This document shows positions 54,276 to 60,774 of a stretch of 64,000 nucleotides of DNA, piece after piece (position 1 is the first letter of the stretch; every line of letters starts with the position of its first letter). The notes beneath the pieces are model-generated. The model was not told where the DNA came from, did not search any database, and saw nothing but the letters and a program-made list of their open reading frames with translations. Position numbers and translations under genes: made by a program. The DNA is from Bacteroidales bacterium UBA1187 (lineage in GTDB: Bacteria > Bacteroidota > Bacteroidia > Bacteroidales > Paludibacteraceae), in NCBI GenBank assembly GCA_002309835.1, contig DBYL01000031.1, forward strand, positions 1,104-65,103. The letters are read 5' to 3'.

Positions 54276-57003
54276 GTTGTGATTCTATGATTTGGGCAAG
54301 ATACTTGCCTGTATAACTCTCTTTGCATTGCGCTATTTCTTCCGGCGTGCCGCAACAAACGATCTGTCCGCCTTCTTTGCCGCCTTCCGGACCTAAGTCT
54401 ATCACATGGTCCGCAGCTAAGATGACTGCCGGGTTATGCTCGATGATAATCACCGTGTGACCTTTGCTGATCAGTCGATTCAATGCCTCCAGCAGTACCT
54501 CGATATCTCTGTGATGCAGGCCCGTCGTAGGCTCGTCAAAGACGAAGATCGTCGGCTTGCTGTCCTCTTGTGCCAAGAACGACGCTAACTTCACGCGCTG
54601 ACTCTCGCCGCCCGAAAGGGTACTGCTGCTTTGGCCCAATTGGATATATCCGATACCTACGTCTTGCAGCGGCTTGAGTCGCTTCACGATCTTCTCGCAC
54701 TCCGGGTCTTCGCTGAAAAACTCCACCGCTTGGTTCACCGTCATGCATAATATGTCATAAATCGACTTACCGCGGTAGTGCACATCCAGCACATCCTGCT
54801 TAAACCGCCTTCCGTGGCATTGCTCGCATTCCAAAACGAGGTCCGCCATAAACTGCATCTCGATCGTGATCGTTCCCTCGCCTTGACACGTCTCGCATCG
54901 ACCGCCGGGCGTGTTAAACGAGAAATGCGAAGGAGCAAAACCCAACTGCTTGGCCAAAGCCTGCTCGGCAAAAAGTCTTCGTATCTCGTCGTAAGCCTTC
55001 AGATATGTCACAGGGTTGCTGCGACTCGAACGACTCAACGGGTTCTGATCCACAAACTCGATGTCTTGCATCAACTGCAAGCTACCTCTTAAGTGACCGA
55101 AATCACCGGTATGCTCACCGAACATCCCGCCGTAATGTTTCTTCAGGGCAGGGTAGAGCACCTTGCTCACCAGACTCGACTTACCGCTACCGCTCACACC
55201 CGTCACCACCGTCATCACGTGCAGCGGAAAACGCACCGTCAGGTTCTTCAGGTTGTTCTCGCAAGCGCCTTCTACCTCGATGTAGTTATTCCAGTGCCGC
55301 CTTTGTACGGGGATGTGATAACTGAATAACTCCGGTCGTGGCCTGCCTTCATAAACGACCTCGCCACCCAACCGACCGGCCTTCGGACCGATCTCGATAA
55401 TATGGTCCGCAGCAGCGATGATATCCTCATCATGCTCCACAACTACGATTGTGTTCCCTAAGTCCCGCAACTCTTTCAGCACGTGTATCAACCGCTCCGT
55501 GTCGCGTGGATGCAGACCGATCGATGGCTCGTCTAAGACGTATAATGAACCTACCAGACTGCTGCCTAACGATTTCGCTAAGTTGATACGCTGACTCTCT
55601 CCGCCCGATAAGGTGTTGCTCTGACGGTTCAAGGTCAGATAACTCAGTCCCACGTCGTGCATAAATTGCAAACGACTGTTGATCTCCGCCAGTAGCATCT
55701 CCGCCGTCTGGTGCTCTGTCTCACTTAACTCGATATGCTTAAACCACTCCTGCAGTTCCGACAGCGGCATTGAGCAAAGCTGCTGGATACTTTTGCCGTT
55801 CACCTGCACGTATTCCGCCTCCTTACGCAGGTGTAATCCGTGGCAAACAGGACAAGTCGTGCGACCCTTATAGCGCGCCAATAATACTTTGTATTGTAAT
55901 CGGTTGTATTGCTGACTTTCCAACTCATGGAAGAAGTCATTCAACCCGCGGAAATATGCATTGCCTTTCCATATAAGCAACTTCTGCTCTTGCGTCAGCG
56001 CATAAAATGGTGTGTGGATCGGGAAATCGAATTTCGCAGCATTGTATACTAGCGCATCCTGCCATTCTTTCATCCGCTCGCCCTGCCAGCAGGCTATCGC
56101 TTGCTCATAAATCGACTTCGACTTGTCGGGCACCACAAGGTCCGGATCTATACCCGTCACGATACCTATGCCCTTGCACTCCGGACACGCACCTATCGGG
56201 TTGTTGAAATCAAACAAGTGCTCACTCGGCTCAATAAATTGTATCCCGTCCGCCTCAAAGCGCTCCGAGAAAACCTTCTCGTGCTTATCTACCCATATAC
56301 GGCATTCGCCTTGTCCTTCAAAGAACGCCGTCTGCACGCTGTCGGCGAAGCGGTTACTTGTTGCCTGCTCTTTATCTACGATGATACGGTCGACTAACAG
56401 ATACGCCTCATGCCCTTCTACTTCTTTCCACGTCTGGTCGTCCAGCCGCACTGTGTCGCCATCCACCAGCAACCGACTGAACCCCTGACTCTGCCAAACA
56501 GCCAACTGCTCTTTGAGCGTCCTGTTCTCGGGCAGTATAATCGGACTCAACAGATACAGTCGCGTACCTTTCGGCTGACTCTCCATATACGCCACGACAT
56601 CCCGGATGGTGTTCTTCTTCACCTCCTGCCCGCTCACGGGCGAGTACGTCTTTCCTATGCGCGCGTACAATAGTTTCAAATAGTCGTAGATCTCCGTCAC
56701 GGTTCCTACCGTTGAACGCGGGTTACGACTGCTTACTTTCTGCTGAATAGCGATAGCAGGAGGAATACCTTCTATCTTCTCGACATCCGGTTTCTGCATC
56801 CTGCCCATGAACTGACGGGCATAGGCGCTGAGGCTCTCTACATAACGACGCTGCCCCTCGGCATAGAGCGTGTCAAACGCCAGCGAACTCTTGCCGCTGC
56901 CGCTCACACCCGTCACCACAACCAACTTGTTACGCGGTATATCTACCGACACATGTTTCAAGTTGTGCGTGTCCGCCCCTTCTATGCGTATCACTTCCTG
57001 CAC
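54256..57003 (-). CDS. uvrA: UvrA, excinuclease ABC subunit A
   Basis: 915 residues. Two ABC ATPase modules (GVSGSGKSSLAFDTLY at about 31-46 and GVSGSGKSSLVSKVL at about 620-635; LSGGESQRI twice) and zinc-binding pairs CPECKG, CPVCHG, CETCQG and CEQCHG. It finds bulky lesions for nucleotide excision repair. The start is a GTG (MQEVIRIEGADTHN), as the preceding HU-LysM gene overlaps by 13 bp and no ATG fits the family N-terminus. UvrB and UvrC are not in the window. Confidence 0.95.
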   Translation of the reverse strand: MQEVIRIEGADTHNLKHVSVDIPRNKLVVVTGVSGSGKSSLAFDTLYAEGQRRYVESLSAYARQFMGRMQKPDVEKIEGIPPAIAIQQKVSSRNPRSTVGTVTEIYDYLKLLYARIGKTYSPVSGQEVKKNTIRDVVAYMESQPKGTRLYLLSPIILPENRTLKEQLAVWQSQGFSRLLVDGDTVRLDDQTWKEVEGHEAYLLVDRIIVDKEQATSNRFADSVQTAFFEGQGECRIWVDKHEKVFSERFEADGIQFIEPSEHLFDFNNPIGACPECKGIGIVTGIDPDLVVPDKSKSIYEQAIACWQGERMKEWQDALVYNAAKFDFPIHTPFYALTQEQKLLIWKGNAYFRGLNDFFHELESQQYNRLQYKVLLARYKGRTTCPVCHGLHLRKEAEYVQVNGKSIQQLCSMPLSELQEWFKHIELSETEHQTAEMLLAEINSRLQFMHDVGLSYLTLNRQSNTLSGGESQRINLAKSLGSSLVGSLYVLDEPSIGLHPRDTERLIHVLKELRDLGNTIVVVEHDEDIIAAADHIIEIGPKAGRLGGEVVYEGRPRPELFSYHIPVQRRHWNNYIEVEGACENNLKNLTVRFPLHVMTVVTGVSGSGKSSLVSKVLYPALKKHYGGMFGEHTGDFGHLRGSLQLMQDIEFVDQNPLSRSSRSNPVTYLKAYDEIRRLFAEQALAKQLGFAPSHFSFNTPGGRCETCQGEGTITIEMQFMADLVLECEQCHGRRFKQDVLDVHYRGKSIYDILCMTVNQAVEFFSEDPECEKIVKRLKPLQDVGIGYIQLGQSSSTLSGGESQRVKLASFLAQEDSKPTIFVFDEPTTGLHHRDIEVLLEALNRLISKGHTVIIIEHNPAVILAADHVIDLGPEGGKEGGQIVCCGTPEEIAQCKESYTGKYLAQIIESQHEKSKV

Positions 57004-58199
57004 GCTGCTTCTGCCTCTCTCCTCAACCGCTCCAACGCAATTCTCGTACTCTCGATAGTCGTATCTTTCTGCGCTGCCGTCAATTTCGGCACACGAATAG
57101 GCGTACCAACCTCAATCTTACTCGGGTTGGAGATATGATCCTTGTTCGCGTCATACAGATACGGCCAATAGGCCTTGTCTCCATAGAAACGCTTCGCCAT
57201 CCATGTCAATCGACTGGCCTCATGCATCGGCTCGATAGTAATCAACTCCTCATAGATATTCGCTTCAGGAGTCACTTGCTCCTCGCTCTCTTCCGAGCAT
57301 GCCAGGAACTCTGCCAGTACTTGCTCTTCCGTCAACTCCCCTTCTTCTGCGTCAGCAGCCACAGCAGCCTCTGTCGACTCCGTTGCTGCTACTTGCTCCG
57401 TCGGTGCAGGATTGCCTTGCAGGAACGACTCAATCCAACCGCTCAACTGGTGACGAAGGAAGAAATAACCAACCAGCAGCAACAGCAACAATATAACCAC
57501 ACAAATCAATGTATCACGAACGAAATGATACTTCTTCTCTTTCTTCTTCGGCTCTTCTGGCTTAGCAGGCTCTTCCGGTTTCACCTCAACCACCGGCTCC
57601 GGCTCTTTCACTGGTTCCGGTTCTTTAATCGGTTCCGGCTCCCTTACCGGCTCCTCTACTACGGGTTCCGGCTCGGGCTCTTTAATTGGCTCTGGTTCAT
57701 TCACCGGTTCCGGCTCTGGTATTACTTCCTCCTTCCCTTCAGGGAGGGTCGGGGTAGGCTTCTCTTCCGCCTTCGGGCTCTGTCCCAACTCACCCAGGAT
57801 ATCCACGATCTCCTCGGCCTGGCTGCCTAACTTCTTCAGCGGATCTGTATCGTGCATAAAATCACGATCATCTCCCTTCCCTTCAGGGAGGGGCTGGGGG
57901 TAGGCTTCTCCCACTTTCTCCACCAACTCTTTCACACTCGCCTCGGGCACAAAAGCGATCTTGTTATATCCTTCGATAGTGATAGCCTCTCCGGTAGCTA
58001 CGTTCACACTCTTGCGCGGCGCTACAGCCTGCAATTTGAACATGCCTAAACCGTTGACTTTCACCTGTTTGTCACTCTTCAACGCCTCAACGATCTGTGC
58101 GTTCAAAGCATTGAGAAACGTATTCGCTTCTTTCTCACTCACACCTGCCCGACTCGCCAACGCACGGCGTAACTCGGTCCAACTAAGTTTCTCTGCCAT
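56991..58199 (-). CDS. HU-domain protein with EP-rich linker, membrane helix and LysM domain
   Basis: 402 residues. Residues 1-92 form an HU/IHF-type DNA-binding domain (KQVKVNGLGMFKLQAVAPRK, VPEASVKELV). Residues about 98-220 are a linker with two in-frame copies of the GC-rich element (PQPLPEGKGD, PTPTLPEGKE) and a run of EP-rich repeats (EPEPVNEPEPIK...). One membrane helix lies at about 228-248 (TLICVVILLLLLLVGYFF), preceded by KKKEKK, so the HU end should be cytoplasmic. Residues about 320-372 look like a LysM module (SRLTWMAKRFYG, PYLYDANKD, IEVGTPIRVPKL) in the periplasm. No signal peptide. It lies 3 bp behind an HU gene. Inference: a link between nucleoid and peptidoglycan. Confidence 0.85.
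   Translation of the reverse strand: MAEKLSWTELRRALASRAGVSEKEANTFLNALNAQIVEALKSDKQVKVNGLGMFKLQAVAPRKSVNVATGEAITIEGYNKIAFVPEASVKELVEKVGEAYPQPLPEGKGDDRDFMHDTDPLKKLGSQAEEIVDILGELGQSPKAEEKPTPTLPEGKEEVIPEPEPVNEPEPIKEPEPEPVVEEPVREPEPIKEPEPVKEPEPVVEVKPEEPAKPEEPKKKEKKYHFVRDTLICVVILLLLLLVGYFFLRHQLSGWIESFLQGNPAPTEQVAATESTEAAVAADAEEGELTEEQVLAEFLACSEESEEQVTPEANIYEELITIEPMHEASRLTWMAKRFYGDKAYWPYLYDANKDHISNPSKIEVGTPIRVPKLTAAQKDTTIESTRIALERLRREAEAACRK
57728..57763 (-). repeat. Shortened copy of the GC-rich element in the HU-LysM gene
   Basis: Minus strand: AAGCCTACCCCGACCCTCCC followed by TGAAGGGAAGGAG, a slightly shorter variant of the 38-bp element. It is read as KPTPTLPEGKEE. Confidence 0.75.
57870..57907 (-). 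repeat. 38-bp GC-rich element in the HU-LysM gene
   Basis: All 38 bases are identical (minus strand) to mutS2 positions 40725-40762. Here the frame gives EAYPQPLPEGKGD, not KPTPSPSLKGRE. Confidence 0.85.
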
Positions 58200-58202
58200 G
58201 GC

Positions 58203-58481
58203 TTAGATCTTTTTAAGTTCGTCTTTTAAGTTATCTACTGGACGAAAAACCAACTGGTTCTTACTCGGCACTTCCGTCCGCTCTCCTGTCTTGGGGTGCA
58301 CAATGACGCGGGCCTGTTTGGCCTTCAACTCCAATGCACCAAAACCCTGCAACTGCACTGCCTTACCGGCCATCAGGGTTTCGCGAAGGATGGCATTGCT
58401 CGTCGAGAGCAACATCTCCACCTGCTTCTTACTCTGACCGGTCGCTTCTGCTATCCGGCCAATCAATTCTTTCGTTAACAT
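58203..58481 (-). CDS. HU-family DNA-binding protein
   Basis: 92 residues, a complete HU/IHF fold: N-terminal helices (LTKELIGRIAEATGQSKKQ), beta arms with VQLQGFGALELKAKQARVIVHP, and FRPVDNLKDELKK. It bends and coats DNA. It is shorter in the arm than E. coli HU but complete. It starts 93 bp after rimO and is 3 bp before the HU-LysM gene, so the free and the membrane-tied HU may form a pair. Confidence 0.92.
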   Translation of the reverse strand: MLTKELIGRIAEATGQSKKQVEMLLSTSNAILRETLMAGKAVQLQGFGALELKAKQARVIVHPKTGERTEVPSKNQLVFRPVDNLKDELKKI

Positions 58482-58518
58482 AGTATATTCGTTTTTCTTC
58501 TCTCTTCTCTTCCTCTTC

Positions 58519-58574
58519 GGCTTAGACTTATACCCTCTCGGAGGCGTGTTTTGTCGAAGGGGTGCAGCTAAGCC
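58519..58574 (-). other. Stem-loop between rimO and HU
   Basis: GGCTTAG (58519-58525) pairs with CTAAGCC (58568-58574), directly behind the rimO stop, with an inner CCTC-GAGG hairpin. No T-run follows on the minus strand, so a leader structure or a mobile palindrome is as likely as a terminator. Confidence 0.4.
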
Positions 58575-60056
58575 TTACTCTATCTTTGCGTATAAATCAA
58601 AGTCTTCTGCCTTCGTGATCTTCACGTCATAGAAATTTCCAATCTCCAATTTCCAATCTCCAATCTTTTCTATCATCACCTCGCAATCCACCTCAGGACT
58701 GTCGTATTGCGTCCTGCCGATGAAGTAATCTCCTTCCTCACGGTCGATAATCACCCGCTCTGTCTTACCCACAAACTTCGCCATCAACTCCCCGCTTATC
58801 TCCTGCTGGATGGCCATCAACTCCGATGCCCGCGCGTCCTTCACCTCTTGTGGCACATCATCCTTATAGTGTTTGTTCGCGTACGTACCTTCCTCGTCCG
58901 AATAAGCGAAACAACCCATCCGCTCAAATCGCATTTCTTTCACCCACGCCTTCAACTCTTCAAAATCCTCTTCCGTCTCACCCGGATGGCCAACCAACAG
59001 CGTCGTCCTGATACAAATACCCGGCACGCGTTCACGTATCTTCTTAATCAACGCATCTTGTTCCGCTCGCGTGATATGCCTCCGCATCAAATCCAACATA
59101 TGGTCCGTGCAATGTTGCAACGCGATATCGAGGTACTTACATACATTCTTATGCTTGGCCATCACGTCCAGCAACCCCTCTGGAAAATCCGTAGGATAAG
59201 CGTAATGCAGTCGTATCCATTCAACCCCTGGCACTTGTGCTATCTCATCTATCAACTCCGGCAACAGATGCCTGCTTCCATTCACCCATTCACCCTTTAA
59301 ATCAAGCCCATAACTTGATAAATCCTGTGCAATCACATTCAACTCCTTCACGCCTTGACTAACCAGCCATCTTACTTCCGCCAATATCTCCTCCTTCGGC
59401 CGGCTCGTGTGTCTACCCGTAATCAACGGAATCGCGCAATACGAACACATCCTGTTGCACCCCTCACTTATCTTCAAATACGCGTAATGCTTCGGTGTCG
59501 TCAAATGTCTCTCATATCCCTCGCAACTTTGCCTCTTTCCGCCTTCTTGTTTTCTCTCGCAACTTAGGCTCTCTCCCTTCTCTTGTTCCCTCTCATATGC
59601 TTCCGGCAAGCGCGTGTCCTCACTCAAAAACGTTCTTTTGCGGTTTGGGTCCGCAAAAGCACGAGTACGGGGCAGTACGTTTTTTGCTGAGGATGGAGCG
59701 CTTACTAAATACTCAACCATCCCCATAAAATCAAACTTGCCATAATACGCATCCACCTCAGGCAACTCCGCCTCCAACTCCGCGCGGTACCGCTCACTCA
59801 AGCACCCCATGACAATCAGCTTTCCCAACTGTCCTCTCTTCTTCCGCTCGGCCATCTGAAGGATCATGTTGATGCTCTCCTCTTTGGCGTCACCGATAAA
59901 CCCGCAGGTGTTGATCACACATATCTCCCCCTTCGGTTTCTCCGGATCATGCACACACTTCCACCCGACAGCCTCCAACTGCCTCATCACTCTCTCCGCA
60001 TCCACCAGATTCTTCGAGCACCCAAGTGTTATAAAATCAACAACTCCCTTTTGCAT
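58575..60056 (-). CDS. rimO: Ribosomal protein S12 methylthiotransferase with repeat-derived insertions
   Basis: 493 residues, about 60 longer than usual. An MTTase N-terminal domain with three cluster Cys (LGCSKNL, INTCGFIG, MGCLSER), the radical-SAM motif CNRMCSYC and a C-terminal TRAM-type region. It adds a methylthio group to an Asp of ribosomal protein S12. Residues about 124-190, normally absent between the N-terminal and radical-SAM domains, are coded by a palindrome (59625-59686) and a polypurine-rich stretch (ERKQEGGKRQ). The TRAM part carries a 14-bp repeat (KIGDWKLEIGNF). All changes keep the frame, so the protein is probably still functional. Confidence 0.92.
   Translation of the reverse strand: MQKGVVDFITLGCSKNLVDAERVMRQLEAVGWKCVHDPEKPKGEICVINTCGFIGDAKEESINMILQMAERKKRGQLGKLIVMGCLSERYRAELEAELPEVDAYYGKFDFMGMVEYLVSAPSSAKNVLPRTRAFADPNRKRTFLSEDTRLPEAYEREQEKGESLSCERKQEGGKRQSCEGYERHLTTPKHYAYLKISEGCNRMCSYCAIPLITGRHTSRPKEEILAEVRWLVSQGVKELNVIAQDLSSYGLDLKGEWVNGSRHLLPELIDEIAQVPGVEWIRLHYAYPTDFPEGLLDVMAKHKNVCKYLDIALQHCTDHMLDLMRRHITRAEQDALIKKIRERVPGICIRTTLLVGHPGETEEDFEELKAWVKEMRFERMGCFAYSDEEGTYANKHYKDDVPQEVKDARASELMAIQQEISGELMAKFVGKTERVIIDREEGDYFIGRTQYDSPEVDCEVMIEKIGDWKLEIGNFYDVKITKAEDFDLYAKIE
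58636..58663. repeat. Two 14-bp repeats inside rimO
   Basis: TTTCCAATCTCCAA occurs twice in tandem in the part coding the C-terminal domain, read on the minus strand as DWKLEIGN. Confidence 0.7.
59625..59686. repeat. Palindromic element inserted in rimO
   Basis: CAAAAACGT (59625-59633) faces ACGTTTTTTG (59677-59686), and the inner arms CTTTTGCGG (59635-59643) and CCGCAAAAG (59651-59659) are perfectly complementary. The element is read through in frame, in a region where RimO proteins are normally continuous. Confidence 0.7.
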
Positions 60057-60117
60057 TTTTCTCTCTTTATTTCCCCGCTCGTCGGGGATGTCTCCCCTTG
60101 CCGCGTGGCGCTCCCTT

Positions 60118-60558
60118 CTAAAACATATACATCGTCCCGTCGGCGTCTAAATAGTAATGTTCCGATTGGTCATTGACGGGTTGAAAATTGTACAACACTC
60201 CGATCTTCTTGCCCGTTAACCGCATATAGTTCCATAATTGTTGCCGATGTTCTAAGCATAATTTTTCCACGGCTTTACATTCAACAATTATCTCATCCTC
60301 TACTAAAAAATCCAGATAGTGCTTATGCTCAATCCGTTTGCCATGATAGGTTATTCCAAAGGAATATTCTTTCTGGTAGTTGATGTGTTGCTCGTCAAAT
60401 AGTATCCTCAACGCCTCCTGGTACATATATTCATTTAGGAATGGTCCTAATTCTTTATGTACGGTTGAACAGCATCCGTTTACGGCATAACATTTCTTCT
60501 TTAATCCTTCCAGCCATTCGGGATGTGTATCAATGATGCGTTTTAAATTATATTGCAT
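60118..60558 (-). CDS. GxxExxY protein (PD-(D/E)XK-like fold family)
   Basis: 146 residues. VHKELGPFLNEYMYQEAL contains the family pattern in diverged form (GPFLNEYMY for GxxxESVYE). HYLDFLVEDEIIVECKAVEKL carries the D...E-K residues of a nuclease-like active site. Members are small proteins of unclear function, common in Bacteroidetes and often near mobile DNA. It is 61 bp from rimO and 25 bp from the structured element at 60584. Confidence 0.8.
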   Translation of the reverse strand: MQYNLKRIIDTHPEWLEGLKKKCYAVNGCCSTVHKELGPFLNEYMYQEALRILFDEQHINYQKEYSFGITYHGKRIEHKHYLDFLVEDEIIVECKAVEKLCLEHRQQLWNYMRLTGKKIGVLYNFQPVNDQSEHYYLDADGTMYMF

Positions 60559-60583
60559 GGCTTACTATTTGTATTAGCAGGGC

Positions 60584-60774
60584 AATTTATTTATGTTTAT
60601 CGCTGACGCTGGCATGTTTGGAATTGTAAGCAACCTCGGTTGCTGCGGATTAGACTATTAGGGGGCGCTGGGAGCTTGTTTACAAGCGCGCCATAATAGG
60701 CTTATACGCTCCGGGCGCGTGGCCCATAATTCCTAACATGATAGCGGCAGTGTTTATCTATGTTTATTTACCAT
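60584..60774. repeat. 191-bp structured element, copy 1 (3' side of recQ)
   Basis: The first 22 bases and last 29 bases are identical to copy 2 at 63348-63540. The middle is different but folds alike: an outer stem (CGCTG/CAGTG, then 60613-60625 with 60728-60740), hairpin 1 (60629-60634/60639-60644), hairpin 2 (60655-60660/60694-60699, with an inner GCTTG/CAAGC) and hairpin 3 (60713-60716/60722-60725, loop GCGTG). Changes in hairpins 1 and 3 and the outer stem compensate each other between copies. The right end touches the recQ stop codon. Confidence 0.75.

Noticed and set aside
57600..57720. Repeated GGTTCCGGCTC-like units that resemble a CRISPR or satellite array
   Set aside because: They encode the EP-rich linker in frame, the units are of unequal length, and there are no unique spacers.
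57135..57830. 231-codon plus-strand frame rich in Arg, Leu and Phe
   Set aside because: It is the reverse side of the EP-rich linker and membrane helix of the HU-LysM gene.
60073..60087. Small CCCCG/CGGGG hairpin between the GxxExxY gene and rimO
   Set aside because: Five base pairs without a T-run on either strand. Too weak to call a terminator.
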